64,000 nt of DNA, from contig CALXQK010000019.1 of assembly GCA_944390745.1 (NCBI GenBank), positions 1-64,000 on the forward strand, in the 5' to 3' direction. The translations under genes were made by a program, and so were the position numbers. This DNA is from an uncultured Duodenibacillus sp. Its GTDB lineage: Bacteria > Pseudomonadota > Gammaproteobacteria > Burkholderiales > Burkholderiaceae_F. The notes below the pieces were generated by a model. The model made no database searches and was not told the origin of the DNA. It saw only the letters and a list, made by a program, of their open reading frames with translations. This document shows, piece after piece, positions 56,149 to 64,000 of the stretch. The stretch's first letter is position 1, and every line of letters begins with the position of its first letter.

Positions 56149-58731
56149 TCAGAGCGCCGCGCGCGGAATGCGCGGCAGCAGGGAGAGAACAAAGCGAATG
56201 GCGCGGCCCGCGGGGCCGGGCAGAAATTCGATGAGCGACTTGTAGCCGTAGGCGGCAAGCGAGCCGAGCCGCAGAAAGCCCGCAACAAAGTGGTCGTCCA
56301 CGTGCCCCTTGGGCGGGATGGCCCACATGCCCTCGCGTGCAAAGGTGCAGCGGTTGTAGGCGATTTCCTCGGCGCTTGAGGCAAACAGAAGCTGGGCTTC
56401 AAGGGCGCCGGCCTCGAGCTGCGAGACGCGTGCGGCAAAGCGGTGCGTCTCGCCGCGGCTTTGCATGGCGATGCCGATCTCTTCGCCCGGGCGCAGGCGG
56501 GCAAGCAGCGCCTCCGGAGCCGAGATGCGCACCTCCTGCTGGGAGTATTCCACGAGCCGGGCGTCGACGGCATCAGCACTGTCCCCAAGCGTGATCTGCA
56601 GGGGGATGTCCAGCGGCACGCGCGGCAGGCGGTGCTTCTGCACCTCCTCGACGGCCACGGCCGCAGCCGCGCCGAGCACCATCAGGTTGTAGACGATCCA
56701 GCCGATGTTGATGGCAAGCGTCGAGATCTGCGGGTCGGCGGCCGTCACCGTCTTGTAGATGCCTACGGCAAGACCTGCGAGGTTCAGTGCGATGAGCACC
56801 AGCACGGGCCTGGCGATGCCCCAGTCGACGTACTTCTTGTCGATGGTCATGCCCTTGGCGGTGACGTTGAACTTGCCCTTGTGCGGGAAGATGAGCGCCA
56901 CGGTGGTCGGCAGCAGGATGTACCACGACAGCACCGTCTCGTAGACGCCGCTCAGGAACGGATAGCGGTAGCCGCGCTGCAGGATCTGGTTGGTGATGGC
57001 CGCGTGCACCATGTGCGGGATGACGTAGGCGAAGATGGCCGCGGCCGTGGCGTAGATCACGTAGATGTCGGCAAACATGTAGGGCAGCGGCGCCACGAGA
57101 AAGATCAGCCTCGGCAGACCGTGCAGAAAGTGCACCATGGCGTTGAAGAAGCACAGCCGCTGTGGCAGCGTGAGCCCCTTGCCCAGCAGCGGGTTGTCGA
57201 GCCGGAAGATCTGGATCATGCCGCGGGCCCAGCGGATGCGCTGCCCGATGTGCGCCGAGAGCGATTCAGTGGAAAGCCCCGAGGCAAGCGGCCGGGAGAT
57301 GAAGGCCGACTTCCAGCCGAGGCGGTTGAGCTTGAGCGAGGTGTGCGCGTCCTCGGTCACGGTCTCGACGGCGATTCCGCCGATCTGCGCGAGCGCGGCG
57401 CGGCGCATGACCGCGCTTGAGCCGCAGAACATCACGGCGTTCCAGGTGTCGTTTCCCTTTTGAATGAAGTCGTGGAAAAGCGAGTTCTCGATGGGCATGG
57501 CCCGCTCAAGATGCAGGTTTTTCTCAAAGGGATCGGGCGAGTAGAAGTGGTGCGGCGTCTGCACGAGCGCAATGCGCTCGTCCTTGACGAGCCAGCCGAC
57601 GGTGCTGGTGAGAAAGTCGCACGAGGGCACGTGGTCGCAGTCGAAGACCACGATGAACTCGCCCGAGGTGATGCCGAGGGCGTGGTTGATGTTGCCCGCC
57701 TTGGCATGGTTGTGCTCCTCGCGCTTGATGTAGTTGACGCCCACCGAGACGGCAAAGCGCTCAAAGGCCTCGCGGCTGCCGTCGTCGAGAAGGTGCACGC
57801 GCAGCTTGTCGGCGGGCCAGTCGAGGTTGATTGCGGCAAAGACCGTGGGCTTGATCACCTCAAGCGACTCGTTGTAGGTCGGAATGAAGATGTCGACCGT
57901 GGGCCAGACGCTGCGGTCGGCCGGCAGGGGATAGGGCTTTCGATCGAGCACCCAGCAGACCTGGAAGTAGCCGAGCACCATCACGATGAAGGCGTAGATC
58001 TCCGCGGCCAGAAGCGTGAGGCTGAAGAAAAGCTCCAGGGGCGTCGTCCCGTGGATGGTCGAGGTGCAGCGCCACCACAGGTAGCGGCCCGAGACGGTGA
58101 CCGAGATCACGAAGAGGACCATGAGCGTCACGCGCGAGCGCACGTGCGTAAAGCTCCAGGCCGAAAAAAGCATGATCGACAGGAAGATCACCTGGCCCTT
58201 GACGTCGAAAGGCTGGGTGATGCACAAAAAGGCCAGAACCGCGACCAGGGCGGCGGCGATGCGCACGAGCGTCTTTTGCAGCTGCTGCGAGGCCGGGTGC
58301 ACGGCCGCCGGCTTGCTGCGCTCGGCAAGCGCCCGGCCGAGCTCGGAAAGAAGGCGCGTGCCGGCGCGCCCGATGGCGTCTCCAAGCCGGTGCATGACGC
58401 GCACAAAGCCCGTGACGGCGCGCGCAATGGGATTGCCCGCGGCAAAGCGCCTCCAGTCAAAGACGTAGACCAGGCACAGCAGAATCGACTGCAGAAGAAT
58501 GCGCAGCGCGTCGGCCGCCGTGGGTCTGCTGAAGTTCACATGCGGGTAGAGCTGTTCGCGGTTGGCGCGGATGTTCTGCCACCAGCGGCGCTCCAGAGGC
58601 ACGAAGATCCACGCAAGCACCAGGGCGAGCGCGTTGACCGTCAGTGCGAAAGGCCCGGCGCCGGCATCCGACCAGCCGGTGATGCTGCGCGCAAAGTGCC
58701 TGCGAATCTGTTTGAGCGAAAAAAGGACCAT
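56149..58731 (-). CDS. bcsA: Cellulose synthase catalytic subunit BcsA with degenerate PilZ
   Basis: BcsA polymerises UDP-glucose into beta-1,4-glucan and extrudes it. The 860 residues have GT2 motifs intact: DDG (316-318), DCD (364-366), MFCGSS, TED (459-461) and QRIRW (497-501), plus membrane helices on both sides. The C-terminal PilZ domain should bind c-di-GMP by RxxxR and (D/N)xSxxG. Here these are H700-R-L-P-R704 and E728-Y-S-Q-Q-E733, both broken. The ATG has no Shine-Dalgarno and is preceded by a GC-rich hairpin. No bcsQ, bcsC, bcsE or bcsF is nearby. Confidence 0.95.
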   Translation of the reverse strand: MVLFSLKQIRRHFARSITGWSDAGAGPFALTVNALALVLAWIFVPLERRWWQNIRANREQLYPHVNFSRPTAADALRILLQSILLCLVYVFDWRRFAAGNPIARAVTGFVRVMHRLGDAIGRAGTRLLSELGRALAERSKPAAVHPASQQLQKTLVRIAAALVAVLAFLCITQPFDVKGQVIFLSIMLFSAWSFTHVRSRVTLMVLFVISVTVSGRYLWWRCTSTIHGTTPLELFFSLTLLAAEIYAFIVMVLGYFQVCWVLDRKPYPLPADRSVWPTVDIFIPTYNESLEVIKPTVFAAINLDWPADKLRVHLLDDGSREAFERFAVSVGVNYIKREEHNHAKAGNINHALGITSGEFIVVFDCDHVPSCDFLTSTVGWLVKDERIALVQTPHHFYSPDPFEKNLHLERAMPIENSLFHDFIQKGNDTWNAVMFCGSSAVMRRAALAQIGGIAVETVTEDAHTSLKLNRLGWKSAFISRPLASGLSTESLSAHIGQRIRWARGMIQIFRLDNPLLGKGLTLPQRLCFFNAMVHFLHGLPRLIFLVAPLPYMFADIYVIYATAAAIFAYVIPHMVHAAITNQILQRGYRYPFLSGVYETVLSWYILLPTTVALIFPHKGKFNVTAKGMTIDKKYVDWGIARPVLVLIALNLAGLAVGIYKTVTAADPQISTLAINIGWIVYNLMVLGAAAAVAVEEVQKHRLPRVPLDIPLQITLGDSADAVDARLVEYSQQEVRISAPEALLARLRPGEEIGIAMQSRGETHRFAARVSQLEAGALEAQLLFASSAEEIAYNRCTFAREGMWAIPPKGHVDDHFVAGFLRLGSLAAYGYKSLIEFLPGPAGRAIRFVLSLLPRIPRAAL

Positions 58732-58746
58732 GGGTAAAAGCGGGCG

Positions 58747-58776
58747 GGCGCGGCGCGCCTGCAGGGGCGCCGCGCC
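58747..58776 (-). promoter_or_regulatory. GC hairpin abutting the bcsA start
   Basis: GGCGCGGCGC (58747-58756) pairs perfectly with GCGCCGCGCC (58767-58776) around a 10-base loop. It ends 15 bp before the bcsA ATG, where no Shine-Dalgarno is visible, so it may limit translation. Role is inferred. Confidence 0.4.
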
Positions 58777-58823
58777 GAACCCTGGCTCGGCGTCCGATGA
58801 AGACTTCCGGCGCCAGGCGGCCT

Positions 58824-58858
58824 GAAAAAAAACAGACTGAGCGGCGCGTCAGTCTGCA
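58824..58858 (-). terminator. Intrinsic terminator in the bcsA leader
   Basis: CAGACTGA (58833-58840) pairs with TCAGTCTG (58849-58856); on the minus strand the stem is followed by eight T residues. It lies about 95 bp before the bcsA ATG and directly downstream of a TATAAT. No gene ends here on the minus strand, so attenuation of bcs transcription or a short RNA is implied. Confidence 0.65.
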
Positions 58859-58868
58859 GTCCGCGAGA

Positions 58869-58874
58869 ATTATA
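58869..58874 (-). promoter_or_regulatory. Perfect -10 hexamer upstream of bcsA
   Basis: TATAAT on the minus strand, in an AT-rich CTTTTATAATTC context. No -35 box is found 16-18 bp upstream, so an activator would be needed. RNA from here would meet the terminator within about 30 nt. Confidence 0.4.
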
Positions 58875-59080
58875 AAAGAAGCGCTGCGGCCGGCCGTGCG
58901 GGCCGCGGGTAAGCGATCGGCTCAAAATTGTTTCAAAACGCGAGAGACTCCGGGTTTTTACTGCGCAGCCGACCCGCTTTCCGAACGAATCAGCCCGGCG
59001 TGCGCAGGCAGTACCTTCCATCCGGGCCAGGATTCCCTATGAAGCGGGCGGGGGACGCGGCAGGCGAAGATGACAGTTTC

Positions 59081-59094
59081 TTGACAAAGGTCAA
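59081..59094. promoter_or_regulatory. Exact CRP/FNR-type palindrome in the bcs-fdh gap
   Basis: TTGAC-AAAG-GTCAA, a perfect inverted repeat with FNR geometry (extended to CTTGAC and GTCAAG). It is about 350 bp from bcsA and 490 bp from the dehydrogenase gene, so its target is unclear. Confidence 0.45.
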
Positions 59095-59587
59095 GAGTCG
59101 CTTTGTTTTTCCAAATGAGCGGACAGCTCCCCGGACGGCTGTTGGATCTAGTTCCTTCGGCGGAGCATTGCGCCGGCGGATCCCTCTTACGGGCGGGAGG
59201 GGGGCGAACGGTCTAGGGCTCCGCGCCTACCATCAAAGTGGGTGAAAAGCGAAGGGAACCTGAAAAAGATTGCGCAATTGCCTGATTCGGTCGAGTCTTG
59301 TAAGTGTTAACACCTATAAACCCGTCTTATTCCCCTTATTTTTCGGCATTTGGGGCAACCGCCCTTTGACCAATTGACGCTCTGCAGGGGCTTCGAAACA
59401 ATGCCCGCTGAGGTGATGCGCCGCTGCGACACTCCGGGTGTTTTCAGACACCCGTTTTCGCTCATGGCGGCGGGTCGCTCATCTGAAAAAATCACGCGCA
59501 GTCTTCGCGGGGACTCCTCAACGAGGAAGGGAGCCGGCCGCGCCAGCTGCGGCGGTAAGAAGAAAAACTCCCCTTCAGGAGGGTCCC

Positions 59588-62500
59588 ATGGAAGTTTCTC
59601 GCAGAAGTTTCTTCAAGAGAGGTTTTCTGATCGGCAGCGGCGGTCTGTCCGCTGCGCTCGCGGGCAAGGCGGCTGCTGCCCCCGCACGGAAGACTCCCTA
59701 CAAACTTCAAAATGTTCAGGAAGTCACCAACATCTGCTGCTACTGCTCGGGCGGCTGCGGCACGATCTGCTCCTCGCGCAACGGCGAGCTCATCAATCTT
59801 GAGGGCGATCCGGATCATCCGGTGAACCTCGGCGGCCTGTGTCCCAAGGGCGCCGCCATGTGGGGTCTGCGCAACATCGTCAAGCCGGACCGCACCACGG
59901 AAAACCATCCCGACCGCGTGCTCTACCCGATGGTGCGCCGTCCGGGCTCGGACAAGTGGGAGCGCATCAGCTGGGAGAAGGCGGTCAAGGAGATCGCCCG
60001 CCACGTCAAGAAGACGCGCGACGCAAGCTTTGTGACCCGCGAGGACGGCGTCACGGTCAACCGCTGCGACGGCATCGCCAGCCTCGGCGCGGCGCAGCTC
60101 GGCAATGAAGAGGCCTGGCTCGTGCAGAAGTTTGCGCGCAGCCTCGGCGTCGTCGCCATCGACAACCAGACGCGCGTCTGCCACTCCTCGACCGTGTCGG
60201 GCCTGGCGCCCACCTTCGGCCGCGGCTCGATGACGAGCCACTGGTGCGACTTCGCCAACTCCGACGTCATCATGACGATCGGCTCGAACAACGTTGAAAA
60301 CCACCCGCTCTCCTCGCGCTGGGTTGAGCGCGCCCAGGACCGCGGCGCGACCTGGATCGTGATCGATCCGCGCTACTCGCGCTCGGCTGCCCAGTCCGAC
60401 ATCTACGGACGTCTGCGTCCGGGCACCGACATCGCCTTCTTCGGCGGCCTGATCAACTACATCCTCGAAAACGACCTCTGGCTGCACGACTACGTTCTCA
60501 ACTACACGAACGCGGCCGACATCATCCGCGAGGACTACGAGTTTGATCCGGAGACGGGCCTCTTCTCGGGCTGGGATCCGGAAAAGAAGAAGTACAGCGC
60601 CGCCAGCTGGGGCTACGACGTCGACAGCCAGCGCCAGTGGGATACGTCCGACGGCTCGCCCTTTGCCTGGGTCAACAAGCCCGGCACGCCGAAGTTCAAG
60701 ACGCCCGCGCTCAAGGTGCTCAAGAAGGACATGACGCTTCAGAATCCGCGCTGCGCCCTGAACCTCATGAAGAAGCACTACTCGCGCTACACCCTTGACA
60801 TGGTCAACCGCATCACGGGCATGGACAAGGACGTGCTTCTCAAGGTCTGGCAGACCTATGCCTCCACGGGCAAGGCCGACCGCGCGGGCTCCATCCTCTA
60901 CGCCCTGGGCGAGACGCAGCACACCTACGGCTCCCAGAACTGCCGCATCATGTGCGTGGTGCAGCTGCTGCTGGGCAACGTGGGCAACGCCGGCGGCGGC
61001 ATCAACGCCCTGCGCGGCGAACCAAACGTGCAGGGCTCGACCGACGTGGGCGCCTCCGTGCACCAGGCTCCGGGCTATCTCTCCTGGCCGCGCGGCGACA
61101 TTCACCCGACCCTGGCCGACTATCTCTCCAAGGAGACCTATGCGGCGGGCTACTACACCAACAAGCCCAAGTTCTGGGTTTCGGCCCTCAAGGAGTGGTT
61201 CGGCAAGAACGCCACGTTCGAGAACGACTACTGCTACGACCTGCTGCCCAAGACGAGTCCGCGCCGCGACTACGGCTACTACTCGACCATCATGACGTTC
61301 AACCAGATGCGCGACGAGCGCATCAAGGGCTACTTCTGCTGGGGGATGAATCCGGCGCACTCCACGCCCAATGCCGCGCATGCCCGCCGCTCGATGGCCA
61401 AGCTCGACTGGCTCGTGGTGGCCGACTGGTTCTTCACCGAGACGGCCGACTTCTGGCGCGCGCCCGACATGAAGCCCGCCGAGATCAACACCGAGTGCTA
61501 CTTCCTGCCGGCGGCGCTCATCTACGAAAAGACCGGCTCGATCAACAACTCCGGCCGCTGGATCCAGTGGCGCGAGAAGGCCGTTGAGCCGCCCGGAGAG
61601 TGCAAGAGCGACTTTGAGATCCTGCTCATGCTCTGGAAGGAGATCCGCAGCCTCTATGAAAAGGAGGGCGGCGCCTGCCCCGAGCAGATTCTCAAGACCA
61701 ACATGGACTATACGATCGACGGCAAGCCCGATCTGCGCGCCCTGTGCTGGGCGCTCAACGGCTACGACGTCGCCACCGGCAAGCTGCTGCCCGCCTACGG
61801 CAGCCTGCAGGCTGACGGATCGACGGCCTGCGGCATCTGGATTTTCTCAGGCTACTATAACAACGACGCCGAGAAGATGGACCCGATGAAGCAGCCCATG
61901 ACGCGCCGCAGCAAGAGCGATCCCACGGGGCTCGGGCTCTTCCCGCAGTGGTCCTTTGCCTGGCCTGCGAACCGCCGCATTCTCTACAACCGCGCCTCGG
62001 CCGACATCAACGGCCGTCCGTACAACCCCAAGCGCGTGCTCGTCGAGTGGAAGGACGGCAAGTGGGTGCAGAACGACGTGGGCGACTTCGTCACGGCCAA
62101 TCCGCCCGACAACGCCGCCTTCTTCATGACCTGGGAGCAGAACGCCCGCCTGTTTGCCTCCGGCATCAGCGACGGTCCGCTGCCCGAGCACTTCGAGCCG
62201 CATGAGACGCCCGCCAAGAATCTTCTCAACGGCGCCGGCGGCAACCCGTGCGCGCTCTTTACCGAAGATCCCTCGGTCAAGCGCGGCTCGAGCAAGGACT
62301 ATCCGTACGTGGTCACCACCTACTCGGTGGTCGAGCACTGGCAGTCCGGCACCCAGACGCGAAACATTCCGTGGCTCAACGAGCTGATTCCGTGCAACTT
62401 CATCGAGATCAGCGAGGAGCTCGCCAAGGAAAAGGGCATCAAGAACGGCGACATGGTGCGCGTGTGGAACAACCGCGCCTCGGTCAAGGTCGCCGCGATG

Positions 62501-62695
62501 GTCACCAAGCGCATGCAGCCCATGGTGATCGACGGCAAGGTGACGCACGTTGTCGGCATGCCGCACCACTTCTCGTGGAGCACGAAGTTTGCCACCGGCG
62601 ACAACGTCAACGACCTCACCCCCAACGTCGGCGACCCCAATTCCTGGATTCCGGAATACAAGGCCTTCCTTGTGAATCTGGAACGGGCGGCCTGA
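59588..62695 (+). CDS. fdnG: Formate dehydrogenase alpha subunit (Cys type)
   Basis: The periplasmic catalytic subunit of a membrane formate dehydrogenase, oxidising formate to CO2 at a Mo or W bis-MGD centre. The 1035-residue precursor has a twin-arginine signal (VSRRSFFKRGFLIG) and an N-terminal [4Fe-4S] site (CCYCSGGCGTIC, later LCPKG). The metal ligand is Cys198 (TGC codon at 60179) in NQTRVCHSSTV, replacing the Sec of E. coli FdnG; the next residue, His, is conserved. AGGAGG lies 5 bases before the ATG. It heads the operon with the beta and gamma genes. Confidence 0.95.
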   Translation: MEVSRRSFFKRGFLIGSGGLSAALAGKAAAAPARKTPYKLQNVQEVTNICCYCSGGCGTICSSRNGELINLEGDPDHPVNLGGLCPKGAAMWGLRNIVKPDRTTENHPDRVLYPMVRRPGSDKWERISWEKAVKEIARHVKKTRDASFVTREDGVTVNRCDGIASLGAAQLGNEEAWLVQKFARSLGVVAIDNQTRVCHSSTVSGLAPTFGRGSMTSHWCDFANSDVIMTIGSNNVENHPLSSRWVERAQDRGATWIVIDPRYSRSAAQSDIYGRLRPGTDIAFFGGLINYILENDLWLHDYVLNYTNAADIIREDYEFDPETGLFSGWDPEKKKYSAASWGYDVDSQRQWDTSDGSPFAWVNKPGTPKFKTPALKVLKKDMTLQNPRCALNLMKKHYSRYTLDMVNRITGMDKDVLLKVWQTYASTGKADRAGSILYALGETQHTYGSQNCRIMCVVQLLLGNVGNAGGGINALRGEPNVQGSTDVGASVHQAPGYLSWPRGDIHPTLADYLSKETYAAGYYTNKPKFWVSALKEWFGKNATFENDYCYDLLPKTSPRRDYGYYSTIMTFNQMRDERIKGYFCWGMNPAHSTPNAAHARRSMAKLDWLVVADWFFTETADFWRAPDMKPAEINTECYFLPAALIYEKTGSINNSGRWIQWREKAVEPPGECKSDFEILLMLWKEIRSLYEKEGGACPEQILKTNMDYTIDGKPDLRALCWALNGYDVATGKLLPAYGSLQADGSTACGIWIFSGYYNNDAEKMDPMKQPMTRRSKSDPTGLGLFPQWSFAWPANRRILYNRASADINGRPYNPKRVLVEWKDGKWVQNDVGDFVTANPPDNAAFFMTWEQNARLFASGISDGPLPEHFEPHETPAKNLLNGAGGNPCALFTEDPSVKRGSSKDYPYVVTTYSVVEHWQSGTQTRNIPWLNELIPCNFIEISEELAKEKGIKNGDMVRVWNNRASVKVAAMVTKRMQPMVIDGKVTHVVGMPHHFSWSTKFATGDNVNDLTPNVGDPNSWIPEYKAFLVNLERAA

Positions 62696-62725
62696 TGCCG
62701 CGCAGTGTTTCAAGGAGAATGAATC

Positions 62726-63622
62726 ATGGCTAGCAACAAAGAAGTTGCCATCTTGTTTGACTCGTCGCACTGCACCGGCTGCAAGGGCTGTCAGGTGGCC
62801 TGCAAGCAGTGGAACGTCCTGCCCTCACCCCTGGGGCTGAACGAAAACAAGTTCACCGGCTCCTACCAGAGCCCGGCCGACTTGAACGGCGACACCCGCC
62901 TGGTGATGACCTTCGACGAGAAGGAGTCGGGCAACAAGTTCCAGTACCTCAATTTCGCCATCGGCCGCCGCTCGTGCTTCCACTGCACGGACGCGGCCTG
63001 CGTGGAGATCTGCTCCTCGGGCGCGCTCTACAAGACCGAGCAGGGCGTGGTCGCGTTCGACACCGACAAGTGCAACGGCTGCACGTACTGCCAGTCGGCC
63101 TGCCCGTTCGACGTCCCGCGCTTCCGTCCGATGGACGATCGCATCGACAAGTGCACGCTGTGCCTCGATCGTCTCGAGGAGGGCGGCATCCCGGCCTGCG
63201 TCAAGACCTGCCAGCCTGAGGCCCTCAGCTTCGGCCCGCGCGACGAGATGATCGCCAAGGGCAAGAAGCGCGTCGAGTTTCTCAAGAAGAAGGGCTTTGA
63301 AAAGGCCGAGCTCTACGGCGAGCATGAAATGGGCGGTTTGCACGTGATCCACGTCTGCAAGCACGGCCACGAGGCCTACGGCCTGCCGACCAACCCGACC
63401 AAGAACTCGCTCGTGGGCATGGCGACGGCCATGCGCGCAGTGACCGGCGTCGGCGCGGCCGTCGTGGTGGCCGGCCTTGCCGCCTCGTTTGTGGCTGCCC
63501 GCGGCTACCGCCGCGAACAGGTCACCATCGAGGAGGCCAAGCAGCACTGGACGCCCGAGCAGCGTGCTCAGGCCGACCGCGAGGTCAAGGAGCTTCTTGA
63601 AAAAGAAGCCCGCAACAACTAA
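62726..63622 (+). CDS. fdnH: Formate dehydrogenase beta subunit
   Basis: The iron-sulfur subunit that carries electrons from the alpha subunit to the cytochrome b. The 298 residues hold four [4Fe-4S] sites: CTGCKGCQVAC, CFHCTDAACVEICSSG, CNGCTYCQSACPF and CTLCLDRLEEGGIPACVKTCQ. One C-terminal membrane helix (AVTGVGAAVVVAGLAASFVA, about residues 235-255) anchors it, as in FdnH/FdoH. AAGGAG lies 8 bases before the ATG. It follows the alpha gene by 30 bp. Confidence 0.95.
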   Translation: MASNKEVAILFDSSHCTGCKGCQVACKQWNVLPSPLGLNENKFTGSYQSPADLNGDTRLVMTFDEKESGNKFQYLNFAIGRRSCFHCTDAACVEICSSGALYKTEQGVVAFDTDKCNGCTYCQSACPFDVPRFRPMDDRIDKCTLCLDRLEEGGIPACVKTCQPEALSFGPRDEMIAKGKKRVEFLKKKGFEKAELYGEHEMGGLHVIHVCKHGHEAYGLPTNPTKNSLVGMATAMRAVTGVGAAVVVAGLAASFVAARGYRREQVTIEEAKQHWTPEQRAQADREVKELLEKEARNN

Positions 63623-63644
63623 CCGCTCAATGAGGTGAAAAACT

Positions 63645-64000
63645 ATGACTCGCTACATCCAGCGTCATTCGCTGCTCACCCGCGTGACGCACGGCGTCAC
63701 CGCCGTGAGCTGCATCCTGCTTGCGGTCACGGGACTGTTCGTCTTTATCCCGGACCTTGGCGGCGGCATCATGGGCGGCAAGTTCACGTACGCCATGCGC
63801 ATGATCCATCGCGTCCTCGCCATCCCCTTCATCCTGGTGCCCATCATTGCGGTGCTCAAGTCGCCCGGCGGCTTCGTGCACCTCTTCAAGGAGGACATCT
63901 TCGGAAAGTGGGACAAGGACGACGTCGCCTGGGCGCTCAAGTTCCCGTTCTACCTGTTTGCGCCGGGCAAGGTGCACATGCCCCCGCAGCACCACGTGAA
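63645..64000 (+). CDS. fdnI: Formate dehydrogenase gamma subunit (cytochrome b), N-terminal part
   Basis: The membrane diheme cytochrome that passes electrons to quinone. The visible 118 codons start MTRYIQRHSLLTRVTHGVTA, with the first heme-ligand His candidate in VTHGV, a first membrane helix (AVSCILLAVTGLFVFI), and a second around MRMIHRVLAIPFILVPIIAV with another His. The gene runs off the window. AGGTG lies upstream; spacing to the beta gene is 22 bp, so the three genes form one operon. Confidence 0.9.
   Translation, partial: MTRYIQRHSLLTRVTHGVTAVSCILLAVTGLFVFIPDLGGGIMGGKFTYAMRMIHRVLAIPFILVPIIAVLKSPGGFVHLFKEDIFGKWDKDDVAWALKFPFYLFAPGKVHMPPQHHV

Larger units (their letters stand above)
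58732..59587. other. 856-bp divergent intergenic region between bcsA and the formate dehydrogenase operon
   Basis: No protein gene is supported. From the bcsA side: a 10-bp GC hairpin (58747-58776), an intrinsic terminator facing bcsA (58824-58858), and a TATAAT on the minus strand (58869-58874). Mid-region: an exact palindrome TTGAC-AAAG-GTCAA (59081-59094). Nearer the dehydrogenase: the palindrome GTGTTAACAC (59304-59313) followed by TATAAA, in an AT-rich patch. The size and structure leave room for a long leader or a noncoding RNA. Confidence 0.5.

Noticed and set aside
59227-59245. NarL-like heptamers TACCATC and GTGGGTG upstream of the formate dehydrogenase operon
   Set aside because: The spacing is 3 bp, not 2, and both heptamers deviate from consensus at several positions.
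59345-59365. Sigma-54 (-24/-12) promoter before the formate dehydrogenase gene
   Set aside because: The GG and GC dinucleotides near 59346-59360 are not at the required spacing.

Overview
The window is about two thirds G+C, densely coded on both strands, and reads as chromosome of an anaerobic or microaerophilic betaproteobacterium (order Burkholderiales; a Sutterellaceae-like gut organism is my best guess). The reasons are the conserved blocks lptC-lptA-lptB-rpoN-ptsN-rapZ, lolB-ispE-tRNA(Gln)-prs-rplY-pth-ychF and COG0523-dksA-hslV-hslU, together with several anaerobic respiratory enzymes. The genus is inference. I saw no insertion sequence, phage gene, CRISPR array or rRNA.

Layout. 1-3000: the 5' end of a porin gene with an elaborate leader, metK, and a formate/nitrite channel. 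3200-12400: base-excision repair (mutM, mutY) facing a long minus-strand run for LPS and nitrogen-PTS functions (kdsD, kdsC, lptC, lptA, lptB, rpoN, ptsN, rapZ). 12600-23000: hslR, then minus-strand translation and metabolism genes (ychF, a DUF523 gene, pth, a DEAD-box helicase, rplY, prs, tRNA-Gln, ispE, lolB, a TPR protein). 23350-34220: a plus-strand block (late acyltransferase, dapF, an RlmI-type methyltransferase, a COG0523 GTPase, dksA, hslV, hslU, argB, a HAD phosphatase, sppA). 34370-37340: hemB, engB and mnmA on the minus strand, then a small PepSY-like gene.

38000-49000 is a respiratory island: periplasmic nitrate reductase napDAGHB (no napC), the fumarate/succinate antiporter dcuB, a single-domain rhodanese, and a DmsA/DmsB-type molybdoenzyme pair without its membrane anchor. 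The dcuB upstream region carries an FNR-like palindrome and two NarL/NarP-like heptamer pairs. 50900-58730 is a compact cellulose operon, bcsA-bcsB-bcsZ-bcsG, lacking bcsC and bcsQ. Its BcsA PilZ domain has lost both c-di-GMP signature motifs, and its leader contains an intrinsic terminator. 59590-64000 is a membrane formate dehydrogenase (alpha, beta and the start of gamma) with cysteine, not selenocysteine, at the metal site.

Together the genes describe a cell that oxidises formate at the membrane, reduces nitrate, fumarate and probably an S- or N-oxide, and makes a possibly phosphoethanolamine-decorated cellulose. The observations most worth following are the c-di-GMP-blind bcsABZG operon and its leader, the nitrate/anaerobiosis promoter logic at dcuB, and the leader hairpins at the porin and rapZ genes.
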